Below, in pieces: positions 1 to 9,177 of a DNA stretch of 64,000 nucleotides; position 1 is the first letter of the stretch, and each line of letters starts with the position of its first letter. Made by a program: the position numbers and the translations under genes. This DNA is from an uncultured Bacteroidales bacterium. GTDB taxonomy: Bacteria; Bacteroidota; Bacteroidia; Bacteroidales; P3. The stretch covers positions 1 to 64,000 of the forward strand of contig CALUMK010000002.1 of assembly GCA_944321735.1 (NCBI GenBank). Reading direction: 5' to 3'. The notes beneath the pieces are model-generated. The model saw nothing but the letters and a program-made list of their open reading frames with translations. It had not been told where the DNA came from and ran no database searches.

Positions 1-405
1 GCGGGCGAGTATGAAGCCGGTACGGAGGTGAGCGTGGAAGCCACGGCCAACGAGGGTTGGAAGTTCGTGGCCTGGATGTCGGAATCCGATACGGTAAGCA
101 AGGAAGCCGGATACGTTTTCACGATTGTCAGCGACACGGCTTTGACGGCCTTGTTCGCCGAAGAAACCGGCAGCGAAGCTTTGGATGCCGACGCTTGGGC
201 CTGCTATGGGCGCGACGGCCGTATCCTGATTGAGAACTCCGGTGTTCCGGCGGTTTACGAGGTGTTCAGCTTGGAAGGCAAGCTGGTGTCCAAAGGCGAG
301 GGCGCGGCCACGCTCTATGAAGTCCCGGTAGCTGTGGAGGGGGTTTATGTGGTACGTTTCCATAGTGCCGATGGCATAGGGGTAAGGAAAGTGTTCGTGC
401 GTTAG
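1..405 (+). CDS. C-terminal end of a T9SS-sorted surface protein (partial)
   Basis: The reading frame is open from base 1, so the gene begins outside the window. What remains (about 134 residues) has two parts. Residues about 1-55 resemble one unit of the divergent InlB B-repeat family: an AGEYEAGTEVSVEATANEG-type start, a KFVAW core and an ALTALFAEE end. The last 75 or so residues look like a type A T9SS C-terminal sorting domain, with beta-strand patterns such as YEVFSLEGKLVSKG and a final GVYVVRF...VRKVFVR. Family knowledge: such proteins are exported by T9SS and anchored at or released from the cell surface, and the CTD is usually cleaved. The catalytic or binding part of the protein lies upstream and cannot be seen. 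Similar sorting domains end the next two genes, so this is a run of T9SS cargo genes. Confidence 0.8.
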   Translation, partial: AGEYEAGTEVSVEATANEGWKFVAWMSESDTVSKEAGYVFTIVSDTALTALFAEETGSEALDADAWACYGRDGRILIENSGVPAVYEVFSLEGKLVSKGEGAATLYEVPVAVEGVYVVRFHSADGIGVRKVFVR

Positions 406-532
406 GGGTAGCCAGTTCCGGGGCGGGCTGTTCGCGCGTGACGCGGAGGCCTGCTTCCGGAAAACGGTCTCTGGTAGTCCGATGTTCGGACTCCGGAGCC
501 GGTTCGAATGGCAATCTTTGGCGATGGGTTCA

Positions 533-680
533 TTAAACCCAAATCGGTCATTAGACTTTGGGGAGATTGCCCGCTTGTGTCATGCAGGATGCGGACAGAA
601 GCGGGCAAGATGCCCGAAAGCTTCATTTTCCCAATCGGAAACAGGCCCGGCGAGAGTCTAATGGCCGATTGGGGTTAAAA
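533..680. repeat. MITE-like element, copy A
   Basis: The left end reads TTAAACCCAAATCGGTCATT at 533 and continues AGAC. The right end at 656-678 is its inverted complement with about three mismatches. The interior (557-655) holds a short dyad built on CCCGCTTNTGTC / GCGGGCAAGATG. The same interior, in the opposite orientation, makes up copy C at 40955-41158. It has no convincing open frame. It fills most of the gap between two T9SS cargo genes. Confidence 0.75.
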
Positions 681-702
681 TCAAGAATCAACAAAAAGAA
701 AT

Positions 703-2274
703 ATGTATTTGAAAACTAAGAAATGGATTATAGGGCTTCCCATATTGCTTTCGGGAAGCCTGTGCGCGATGCCTTCCGGGGCAGGGACGCAAGACGAGGC
801 CTTGCCGTTTTTCCGGATGAACGCGCCTTCGGTATCGGTTCTCAAGGCGGACAGCCTGGAAACGGAGGTGGTGGAATGGTGCCTGCCCGACACGGTGACC
901 ACCTGGAGGGAGACAGGTATCTATGAACAGTACGTTTACACTTTGGACAATCGGGGCAATGCCTTGGTGACCGAGTATTTCAATGCCGGTGGCGAGGACT
1001 GGATGCCGGTACAGCGCATCGATGCCGTTTTCAACGTCTGGGACGAGATAGACACGACGGTGAATTATGTATGGCAGGGTACGGGCTACGTGCCTACGGC
1101 CCGCAAGATTTCCACCTACGACCAGAACGGGAACCGCACGACCCTCCTGAACGAGATTTACGATATGGCCAGCGGGGAGTTCTATGTGGACAACCGTTAC
1201 ACCTACACCTATACGGAGGAAGGCCGCCTGCAGGAGTCCTTGAAGGAGGAACCTGCGAACACGATGCCGGTATCTTGGATGCCGCTTGAAAGACAGCTCT
1301 CCACCTACGATGCCGAGGGCAACGAAACGGCCTTCGAGTATTTCCTGTGGGACGGGGCTTCCTGGCGGGAATACCGCTGCCTTTACCGTGAATACGGGAA
1401 AAACCTGTTGCTGCGCGAGCTTTGCATGGCAATCCGTGTCGATGGTTCTTACGACAGTGCTTATGAGCAGGTTTACCAATACGATGCCCAAGGGAACAAC
1501 ACGGACTATCTTTACCGGACTTACGACAGCCTGGGCTGGTCCGATGCCGTGCACCGCACGATGACCTATTCGACGACCGGCCAGCTGCTTGAATATGTGA
1601 GCGCGATCTGGGACAATGCCATGAACGGCTGGATGAACCAAAGCCGGGAAGTGTATGTCTACGACCAGGCCGGGAACAACGACTCCCTGTATATCTACGC
1701 TTGGGAATCTTACGCTTGGAACCAGACCGCCTGCTATGACTACGAGTACGATGCCAACGGGCGTCTGAGTTCGTATGTGCGCGAGGGACTGCGTTACGAG
1801 ACTATGGAAAGGGACCGTTACGAGTTCGAGCGGGACGAGGACGGAAACGCGGTGTCGGGAACCTGCCTGCGGTATTCCGACACGGCTTGGGTCCCCGTGG
1901 GCTTGTATGACTTGCGCCTGACCTACGCGGACGGGTCATTGGCTTTCGGGGCAGGCAATGTGCCTTTGCACCATATCGAAATCAGCTATGCGAGAGGCGA
2001 GAAGGAACTCTACGACCCGACATCCGTCCGTCCTGCCTTGGCGGAATGCGAGTTCTCGGTATGGCCTAACCCGGTGCGGGATGTATTGCATGTGCAGCCG
2101 GCGGAGGACGGCCTGGCCGAAATCCGGTTGCTGGATGCATCCGGCCGTCTGCTGCAACGGGCGACATGCCGGGGCGGCAGTGTGGAATTCGATATGGAGG
2201 GATATTCCGGCTTGGTTTTCGTGCAGCTGAAGCAGGCCGGCGGGATGAGTGTGAAGAAAGTGGTCGTGTTATAG
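703..2274 (+). CDS. Secreted protein with YD-like repeats and T9SS sorting domain
   Basis: 523 residues. A signal peptide is visible at 1-22 (MYLKTKKWIIGLPILLSGSL, then CAM). The body (about 60-430) is made of repeated units of about 40 residues with a tyrosine/aspartate pattern, for example STYDAEGNETAFEYFLWDG, YQYDAQGNNTDYLY and YVYDQAGNNDSLYIYAW. This resembles the YD-repeat (RHS-like) stretched-strand fold rather than any enzyme. The last 75 or so residues (from FSVWPNPVRDVLHV) form a type A T9SS sorting domain ending MSVKKVVVL. I infer an exported, surface-attached or released protein of unknown function. RHS toxins have a core shell and a variable toxin tip; neither is visible here. It is followed by another T9SS cargo gene in the same orientation. 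Confidence 0.85.
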   Translation: MYLKTKKWIIGLPILLSGSLCAMPSGAGTQDEALPFFRMNAPSVSVLKADSLETEVVEWCLPDTVTTWRETGIYEQYVYTLDNRGNALVTEYFNAGGEDWMPVQRIDAVFNVWDEIDTTVNYVWQGTGYVPTARKISTYDQNGNRTTLLNEIYDMASGEFYVDNRYTYTYTEEGRLQESLKEEPANTMPVSWMPLERQLSTYDAEGNETAFEYFLWDGASWREYRCLYREYGKNLLLRELCMAIRVDGSYDSAYEQVYQYDAQGNNTDYLYRTYDSLGWSDAVHRTMTYSTTGQLLEYVSAIWDNAMNGWMNQSREVYVYDQAGNNDSLYIYAWESYAWNQTACYDYEYDANGRLSSYVREGLRYETMERDRYEFERDEDGNAVSGTCLRYSDTAWVPVGLYDLRLTYADGSLAFGAGNVPLHHIEISYARGEKELYDPTSVRPALAECEFSVWPNPVRDVLHVQPAEDGLAEIRLLDASGRLLQRATCRGGSVEFDMEGYSGLVFVQLKQAGGMSVKKVVVL

Positions 2275-2367
2275 TTTTGATTATTCAGGAATTTGAAAGA
2301 CTTTCCCGGAAGGTGCTTTGGATTTTTCTTCCGGGAAGGTTGCATAACGTGTAAAAAAAGACAAGAA

Positions 2368-5300
2368 ATGAAGAAATTCACTATTCTTTTGGCAGGCTTG
2401 CTCCTTGGCGGGCTTGCCGGTCGGGGGCATTCCCAGGAGCCGAACACGGCGCCGGAGGCTCCGGTTTTGGTCAGCGTGACGGACAAGGTGGTGGTCCTGG
2501 ACTGGGAAAGCCCGGAACCTGTGTACGGTCTCTTCGATGATTTCGAGAGCCATGAGGCGTTCGCCGTCAATTCGCCCGGGGAAGTGGGGTGGCAATATGT
2601 GGACATGGACAACGATGAAACCTACGGGATTGGAGATTACCAATGGAACGGGCGGGGGAACCCTTCGGCCTTCGTGGTATGGAATCCCGACCGGATGATG
2701 CCGGTCTATGACGGGCCGCGAGGCGTGGCGCATTCCGGCAAACAGATGCTGGTGTCCTTTGCCACCATCGGCGACCGGCGGAACGACTGGATCATCAGCC
2801 CGGATTTGACTTCCTACGGTTTTACCGATACGATTACCTTGGCTTTCTGGGCGGCCACGTTTGATCCCGGTTACGGTTTGGAGCAAATCAGGATAGGGCA
2901 CTCCACCACCGACATGATGCCTAATTCGTTCATCTGGCAGAACAACGGGGATTCGATAGCCGTGCCGGGCCGTTCCCAGTCTCATCCGGATTTGTATTAT
3001 TTTGAGTACAAGTTTCCGGCCGATGCCAAGTATGTGGCTATCAATTGCGTGACATATAGCGGGTTCGTGCTTTGCATCGACGATATCGCGATCGGGACCA
3101 ACAAGCTGATGCCGACCAAGGCGGACCACAACTACCTGCTGGGGTACAATCTCTACCGGGACGATGTCAAGCTGAACAGTTCCTTGATTACGGAAAACGG
3201 CTATACCGACGCGGTATCCGATTACGGTTCTTACGAATACTCGTTGGAAGCGGTTTACGAAGACGGGGTTTCGGCGCGTTCCGCCGCGCTGGAAGTGGAA
3301 GTCCCCGATATACACCAGCTTCCTTTCGTGGAGAATTTCGACAGCTACGGTTTGGAGGAGAATTTCTGGATACTGGATCCGTCGGGTACGGATTGCTATT
3401 GGGATGTGGACTGGATGGACGGAGGCCTGGTGGATCCGGCGGCTACCTGCCGCCCCCGGGTAAGTTTGACCAATTATGATAATTTCTGTCTGATTTCCAA
3501 AGAACTGGATGCGACCGGCCTGGATTCGGTCATGTTCAGCTACGATGTGGCGGGGGATTTCTTTGTGCCTACGACCGAACCGATGACGATGGAGTGCCTG
3601 AGCGCGGAGGTCTACGATGGCACGCGCTGGCGGACCGTGGCCCAGCATAATTCGTTGGAGGGCAATTTCGGTTACGAGCGTGTCTATTGCGATATTTCCC
3701 GGTATGTGGCGGGCAAGAAATTCCAGGTCCGTTTCCGTTGCTGGGGCGAGGATGCCATGCACGTGATAGGCTGGTTCGTCAGCTATGTGAAAGTCTATGA
3801 AAAGGCCAAGGCCACGATTGACGGGACGGTGACCACCAACGGAACCGCTGCCCAGGGTGCCACGCTGACTTTCACCAGCCAGGACAACGATGTCTATACG
3901 GCGGTTTCGGAAGCAGGCGGGGCATACCACCTGTCGGACGTGGATGCCGGTACGTATGCTTTGCGGGTGGATCTGCCGGGTTCCAACATCTACCGGGACA
4001 CGATGGAGATAGTCAAGGGAAGCAATACGGTGGATGTGCCTATGGTGAACCCGGAAATCAGCCTGGCGGAGGCTTCCGGTTCGGTCAGCCTTCCGGTCGA
4101 GTCCGCTTCGGAGGGCAGCATCGTGTTCAACAACACGGGCGACGGCCCTGCCTTGGCGGGTTTCCGTTTCGAGTATGCCGAGGGCGTTTCCGGTTTGGAA
4201 CCGGCGATGGAAAACCTCCTTACCTTCCGGCCTTCGGATCTGGCGCAAGCTTCCATCTGCTTCGACGGGGAATATTTCTATATGGGAAACCAAGCCAATG
4301 CCAACATCTGGAAATACGACCGGGAAGGGAACTTCATCGAGTCGTTCATGCCTTACCTTCATATCCGGCAGTATTACGCCATGGCGTTCGACGGCTTGTA
4401 TTTCTATGTGGCCGCCGGGGACAACAATATTTACATCCTGGATTTCTCCCGTCCGGCCGGGGATTGCCTGATCGGGCAGATTGCCACGCCGATCACGGAA
4501 CTGAAGCATATCTCCTACGATTCCCGGCAGGATGCCTTCTGGTGCGGGACTATGTACAGCCTGGCCTTGATTGGCCGGGACGGTTCGGTCATGAAGCCTG
4601 AGACCCAGATCAACGCTACCGTTTCCGGTTCGGCCTACGACCCTTATTTCGCGGACGGGCCTACCTTGTGGGTCATCGACCAGTCGCAAAGGGAGGATAT
4701 TGCCAATCCTTACGATCAGGCTGTCATCCGCCGCGTGGACTTGGAGACCCTTCAGGTGGCAGAAGACCACGCTTATGGATGCGAACAGCTGCCGGGCTAT
4801 GTGCATGGGACTCCCTGGGTTTCTACCTGGGGTACGGGTTTGTTCGGCAGCACCGATTACGTGGACGGGCATTTCGTGCTGATGGGCGCGATTGTTTCCG
4901 ATCCGGGCCTGGCCTTTGTCCTGGACATGTACGAGCTGCCGGGCTGGTTCTCGCTGGACACGATGCGGGTCGAGATTCCGGCCAACGGGAATTATACTTT
5001 GGATTACCATGTCAATACAGCGGATTTGCTGGACGGCGACCAGCGTCATGTCAAGGTGACGGCCCGCATGGATCCGGGCCTGGATGTCCTGGAATACGAT
5101 TTTACTTTGACGGTGGATGGCCATGCGGAGTATGCCAAGCCTTTGGACTTGACGGTGGATGTGGTGGATGATTCGGCGGCTCGTCTGGCTTGGAAAGCCC
5201 CGCAAGCGGACAATGCTCCCTTGCGTTACCGGGTGTACCGCAACGGCTTGGTGGTGGATTCCGTGGAAGGCTTGGCCTACGAGGATCCGTATCTGAAGGC

Positions 5301-8300
5301 GGGCGTTTACGAGTATGCGGTTTCGGCGGTGTACGCGGGAGGCCATGAATCGGCCTTGTCCCGTCCGGTTGAAATCGAGATTCTGGTGGGCGTGGCCTGT
5401 TACGCGCCCAAGAATCTGACGGCTGTCAATGTCATGAACCGTGCGGTGGCCCTTTCCTGGCTGGATCCTTCGGCCACGGGGACGGAGCCGGCGGTCCTGC
5501 GCTGGGGCAACGGATTCCATGACGATGGCATTTCCTTGTCATCGGGCGGATCCTTTATCGGGGCTGCCCGCTGGGAACCTGCCGATCTGGCCGATTACCG
5601 GGAGATGCCCTTGGAATCGGTGAGCTTCTTTGCCGTTTCGGAAGGAACGTATGTGCTGAAGATTTACGAGGACGGGACGTTGGTGCATGAACAACCCATC
5701 GAGGATTATGCCATAGGGAATTTCACGGAAGTAGTGCTGGATGAAGAATACATCATCAACGACCGTGTGGAACTGACCGTCGGCATCGAAGCGACGCCTT
5801 CGGCTGCCGGTGGCTTGCTCCTTGGAATCGATGCCGGCCCTGCCGTGGACGGCAAAGGCAACGTGGTGTACGTGGAAGGCCTTGGATGGTCCACCTTGCT
5901 TGCCTTGGGCGGTTCGGATGCCAATTTCAACATTGAAATGAATCTGGGAGCCAAGGAAAACCCGGGGACGGGCGAGCTGACGGCCGACGGCTTCAATGTG
6001 TACCGCAACGGTGTCAAGGTCAATGCAGAGCTTGTCACGGGATTTTCCTATACGGACTCCGTCTCGGTGGCTGGCTTGTATTCCTACAATGTGACGGCGG
6101 TCTACGACATTTGCGAGTCGGATTACTCCAACACCGCTATGGCCCGTATTGTGGACATATCCGGGCATTCCGCCCCGGAAGACCTGGATGCCGTGATTGC
6201 CATGAACCGTTACGTGAACCTGTTCTGGAACCAGCCGAACACGAATCTGGAAGGGGCCAAGGCCGGGTACGAGCCTTTCGATTACATCCGGGACTTTGAC
6301 CTGCATTCGACCGGGGAACAGGCCATAGCTACGGACGGGGTCAATATCTACACCTCTTACTGGAACCGGACGGGTGAATTCAACCGCTACGACATGGAAG
6401 GCAACTTCATCGAAAGCTTCGTTATCTCCGGTGTCGGTTCCATTTACGATCTGGCTTACGATGGCCGGTATTTCTATGGCGGCAGCAACGATGTGGTCCT
6501 GTACTGCCTTGATTTGCAGAACAAGACCTTGGTCAGCTCCATGGATGTGACTGCGCCGGTGCGCCACTGTGCCTATATACCCGAGCTGGACAATGGCAAG
6601 GGCGGCTTTGAAATCGGGGACTGGACCACGAGTTATTTCGTCAGCAAGACCGGGGCTTACCTGGACTTGGGTGTGCAAGGTTTGGACGGGGCTTACGGGT
6701 CTGCCTACCATGATGGCAAGCTGTTCTTCTTCCAGCAGGGCGAAGGCGGCTATTGCGAGTTGGTGGAATACGATTTCGAGACCTTGGAACCCACGGGCAA
6801 CCGGACGGATTTGTTCGAGGCCGTGCCTTTGGATCTGGAAGACGATGCACGTGCCGGCGGTTTGGAAGTCTATGCGATGCCCAATGGGACGGTGGCCTTG
6901 CTGGCTAATATCCAGCAGTCCGCGCCGCGGGCCAACAAATTGGTCTGGGTGGAAGCCGAACAGAGCGTTTATGTGCAAGGTTTCAATATTTTCCGTGACG
7001 GAGAACAACTCAATACGGAAATGCTGCCTAACCGCTCGTTTGCCGACACCTTGGCTAATCCCGGCAGCTATGAATACACGGTAACCGCCGTTTATGTGGA
7101 CGGGGAAGAAAGCGAGGAAAGCGAGGTCTTGGAAGTGGCGATTGCAAGTCCGGCTCATTGCGAGGCGCCTATCGGTTTGCAGGCCAAGGTGGACAAACGG
7201 AATGTCACCTTGACTTGGACTTCGGCATTGGATGCAGCCAAGCAGGGGGACAATATGGAGGCCTATGGGCATTTGGGTTCGATGGGGAACTGGTATTCCG
7301 TGGATCTGGACGGGCTGAAGGGCGTAGTTCCCGAAGATTTTGATTTTGAAGGGCGGAACGGACTTGTTACATTCATGGTGGTGGACCAGACACAGATGAA
7401 TCCGGTTCAGAGCGGCCTGACTTTCTCCGGAAACAAGGCCTTGCTGAGCTTGGCTCCGGCCGATACCTCTGCCGGCAGTTATTTGACTTATGCCAACGAC
7501 TGGATTATCGGTCCGGCGGCATTGGCGGCTTCGGCCGAGGGGCAGCCTCAGTGCTTCTCCTTCATGGCCAGAGGCTTGGATGTCGGCAAGGCTGAATCGT
7601 TCAAGGTGGCATACAGCTTGTCGGACAACAATCCGCAGAATTTCATCTTTGTGTCTTCCACGCCCGAGCAGGTGTACAACCTGTACACGCGCTTTACCTA
7701 TGAAATCCCGGCAGATGCTAAATATGTGGCTGTCAACTATGTATCTGGTAATGGCTCGGGTTTGTTGCTGGACGATATCTATGTGGGAGCCGAAGGCAAT
7801 GTGTTCGATGTTCAGGAAGAGGTTCGAGCCGGAGAGACGTTGACCGAGGCCGTGGCCGGGTACTACGTGTACCGTGACGGCGAGCTCCTGACTTCGGAAC
7901 CGATCCGGTCCAATGCGTATTTTGATGGCAATGTGTCCAATGGGGAACACGCCTATACCGTGAAGGCCTTGTACAACACTTCCTGCGAAAGCGAGCAGAG
8001 CGAGGCATGCGTGGTGAACGTGGAATACGAAGGCGTGCAGACGGCTCCGACCAATCTGCAGGCCGATGTGGACGGGAACAACGTGGTTCTTTCCTGGAGC
8101 GCTCCCGTTTCTGAAGAGCCTGTGATGCTGACCTATGCCGAGACCGATGTCGCCAGTGCCTTGATGCTTCAGGATGAAGCTACGTATTATGTGGCCTGCA
8201 AATGGGAACCGATGGACTTGATGGCGGTTTACGGCAGCGAGTTGCGTTCGGTGGCCGCCATGTTCTACACCCGGCCGATGGGCTTGACCTTGCTGGTTTA

Positions 8301-9021
8301 CCAAGGCGGGGAATTGGTCTACAGCCAGGATGTGCTTGACGATTGCCAGCAAACCTTGGCAGAGTTTTATCTGGATGAGCCATACCGGATTGATTTCAGC
8401 AAGGATCTGATGGTCGGTTTCGAGATCGAGGCCGATGCGGGGCAAGGCACGATGATTGTGGATAACGGTCCGGCTGTGCAAGGCAAGGGGGATCTTTATT
8501 CCGAGGACGGTGAATACTGGCTTTCCAATTACCAGTACACCGGGAGCAACTGCAACTGGGCCATGATAGCCACATTCTCGATGCCCGTATCGGCAAGCGG
8601 GGATCTTAGAGGCTATTTGGTTTACCGTGACGAAGTGGCGCTTGTCAAGGATTTTCTGTCAGAGACTTCTTATATGGACAGGTCTTTGCCTGACGGGACA
8701 TATGCTTATGTCGTCTCGGCGGTTTATGACGAGGGCCGGGAGATGAGCTCCGATCCGGTGACAGTGACTGTCGGTACGGCCAATGAGACGATGGAGAATG
8801 CCGGTGTTTGCATAAGGCCGAATCCTGCTTCGGATTATGTAGTTGTGTCGGGCGAATATTCCCGTATTGAAATATGGAACCTGCAAGGAGCCCTTGTTCT
8901 GGAGAGAGAAAGTGCCGGAAACGAGGAATTCGATGTGTCGGATTTGCCTTCGGGTCTGTATATGGTGAAGGTCTTCCTGGCAGAAGGAGAGTTTGCCGTT
9001 CATAAATTGTTGATTCGATAG
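2368..9021 (+). CDS. Giant T9SS-secreted adhesin-like protein with FN3 and cleaved-adhesin domains
   Basis: 2217 residues, starting at MKKFTILLAGLLLGGLAG with a signal peptide ending near residue 23; the upstream in-frame ATG at 2293 would put 25 extra residues before the signal peptide. Domains read by eye: a cleaved-adhesin / choice-of-anchor-J jelly roll (about 45-250, with RRNDWIISPDL), a second such domain (about 340-480), a carboxypeptidase-regulatory-like beta sandwich (about 480-550), a propeller-like block (about 610-850), fibronectin III-like modules with the phrase YRVYRNGLVVDS and variants, a second propeller-like block (about 1300-1500), a third jelly roll (about 1650-1810) and a type A T9SS sorting domain (about 2140-2217, PNPASDYVVVSGEY). 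The domain set recalls the hemagglutinin/adhesin regions of Porphyromonas gingipains, but no protease domain is present. Probably a surface adhesin or glycan binder. Confidence 0.85.
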   Translation: MKKFTILLAGLLLGGLAGRGHSQEPNTAPEAPVLVSVTDKVVVLDWESPEPVYGLFDDFESHEAFAVNSPGEVGWQYVDMDNDETYGIGDYQWNGRGNPSAFVVWNPDRMMPVYDGPRGVAHSGKQMLVSFATIGDRRNDWIISPDLTSYGFTDTITLAFWAATFDPGYGLEQIRIGHSTTDMMPNSFIWQNNGDSIAVPGRSQSHPDLYYFEYKFPADAKYVAINCVTYSGFVLCIDDIAIGTNKLMPTKADHNYLLGYNLYRDDVKLNSSLITENGYTDAVSDYGSYEYSLEAVYEDGVSARSAALEVEVPDIHQLPFVENFDSYGLEENFWILDPSGTDCYWDVDWMDGGLVDPAATCRPRVSLTNYDNFCLISKELDATGLDSVMFSYDVAGDFFVPTTEPMTMECLSAEVYDGTRWRTVAQHNSLEGNFGYERVYCDISRYVAGKKFQVRFRCWGEDAMHVIGWFVSYVKVYEKAKATIDGTVTTNGTAAQGATLTFTSQDNDVYTAVSEAGGAYHLSDVDAGTYALRVDLPGSNIYRDTMEIVKGSNTVDVPMVNPEISLAEASGSVSLPVESASEGSIVFNNTGDGPALAGFRFEYAEGVSGLEPAMENLLTFRPSDLAQASICFDGEYFYMGNQANANIWKYDREGNFIESFMPYLHIRQYYAMAFDGLYFYVAAGDNNIYILDFSRPAGDCLIGQIATPITELKHISYDSRQDAFWCGTMYSLALIGRDGSVMKPETQINATVSGSAYDPYFADGPTLWVIDQSQREDIANPYDQAVIRRVDLETLQVAEDHAYGCEQLPGYVHGTPWVSTWGTGLFGSTDYVDGHFVLMGAIVSDPGLAFVLDMYELPGWFSLDTMRVEIPANGNYTLDYHVNTADLLDGDQRHVKVTARMDPGLDVLEYDFTLTVDGHAEYAKPLDLTVDVVDDSAARLAWKAPQADNAPLRYRVYRNGLVVDSVEGLAYEDPYLKAGVYEYAVSAVYAGGHESALSRPVEIEILVGVACYAPKNLTAVNVMNRAVALSWLDPSATGTEPAVLRWGNGFHDDGISLSSGGSFIGAARWEPADLADYREMPLESVSFFAVSEGTYVLKIYEDGTLVHEQPIEDYAIGNFTEVVLDEEYIINDRVELTVGIEATPSAAGGLLLGIDAGPAVDGKGNVVYVEGLGWSTLLALGGSDANFNIEMNLGAKENPGTGELTADGFNVYRNGVKVNAELVTGFSYTDSVSVAGLYSYNVTAVYDICESDYSNTAMARIVDISGHSAPEDLDAVIAMNRYVNLFWNQPNTNLEGAKAGYEPFDYIRDFDLHSTGEQAIATDGVNIYTSYWNRTGEFNRYDMEGNFIESFVISGVGSIYDLAYDGRYFYGGSNDVVLYCLDLQNKTLVSSMDVTAPVRHCAYIPELDNGKGGFEIGDWTTSYFVSKTGAYLDLGVQGLDGAYGSAYHDGKLFFFQQGEGGYCELVEYDFETLEPTGNRTDLFEAVPLDLEDDARAGGLEVYAMPNGTVALLANIQQSAPRANKLVWVEAEQSVYVQGFNIFRDGEQLNTEMLPNRSFADTLANPGSYEYTVTAVYVDGEESEESEVLEVAIASPAHCEAPIGLQAKVDKRNVTLTWTSALDAAKQGDNMEAYGHLGSMGNWYSVDLDGLKGVVPEDFDFEGRNGLVTFMVVDQTQMNPVQSGLTFSGNKALLSLAPADTSAGSYLTYANDWIIGPAALAASAEGQPQCFSFMARGLDVGKAESFKVAYSLSDNNPQNFIFVSSTPEQVYNLYTRFTYEIPADAKYVAVNYVSGNGSGLLLDDIYVGAEGNVFDVQEEVRAGETLTEAVAGYYVYRDGELLTSEPIRSNAYFDGNVSNGEHAYTVKALYNTSCESEQSEACVVNVEYEGVQTAPTNLQADVDGNNVVLSWSAPVSEEPVMLTYAETDVASALMLQDEATYYVACKWEPMDLMAVYGSELRSVAAMFYTRPMGLTLLVYQGGELVYSQDVLDDCQQTLAEFYLDEPYRIDFSKDLMVGFEIEADAGQGTMIVDNGPAVQGKGDLYSEDGEYWLSNYQYTGSNCNWAMIATFSMPVSASGDLRGYLVYRDEVALVKDFLSETSYMDRSLPDGTYAYVVSAVYDEGREMSSDPVTVTVGTANETMENAGVCIRPNPASDYVVVSGEYSRIEIWNLQGALVLERESAGNEEFDVSDLPSGLYMVKVFLAEGEFAVHKLLIR

Positions 9022-9092
9022 GGGCTTTCAAGAAGAGGGCCGGATCGGTTTCGGTCCGGCTGTCTTGTTGGTTTCATTGGTTTTGGTTGGAA

Positions 9093-9115
9093 GGGGGTCG
9101 CAAGGCCCCCTTTTT
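9093..9115 (+). terminator. Rho-independent terminator after the giant adhesin gene
   Basis: A 7-bp stem GGGGGTC / GGCCCCC closes a GCAA loop and is followed directly by TTTTT. A second weaker hairpin, GCCGGA / TCCGGC, lies just upstream at 9039-9060. Confidence 0.85.
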
Positions 9116-9147
9116 CGTATCCGCTCATGAGGGAAGGCGGATATGCT

Positions 9148-9155
9148 TACTTTTG
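9148..9155 (+). promoter_or_regulatory. Bacteroidetes -7 element for the LysR gene
   Basis: TACTTTTG matches TAnnTTTG exactly and lies 23 bases before the chosen ATG at 9178. It argues against the ATG at 9127, which would lie upstream of the transcript start. I see no clear TTTG at -33. Confidence 0.5.
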
Positions 9156-9177
9156 CAAGTGCATAGAGGGAGGCGCT

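Noticed and set aside
402-626. Small minus-strand frame across the first intergenic gap
   Set aside because: It covers the MITE-like repeat; similar frames arise in the other copies only because the repeat sequence is the same.
2281-5520. 1079-codon open frame on the minus strand opposite the giant adhesin gene
   Set aside because: It lies fully inside a gene with signal peptide, domains and sorting tail. The translation is rich in His, Arg, Ile and Val with no domain, as expected for a shadow frame.
5539-8481. 980-codon minus-strand open frame
   Set aside because: Same shadow type opposite the adhesin gene. No start signal, family match or promoter.
9127-9177. Upstream ATG for the LysR gene
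   Set aside because: The -7 promoter element at 9148-9155 falls inside this extension, and the ATG at 9178 has a purine-rich ribosome site and the standard LysR N-terminus.
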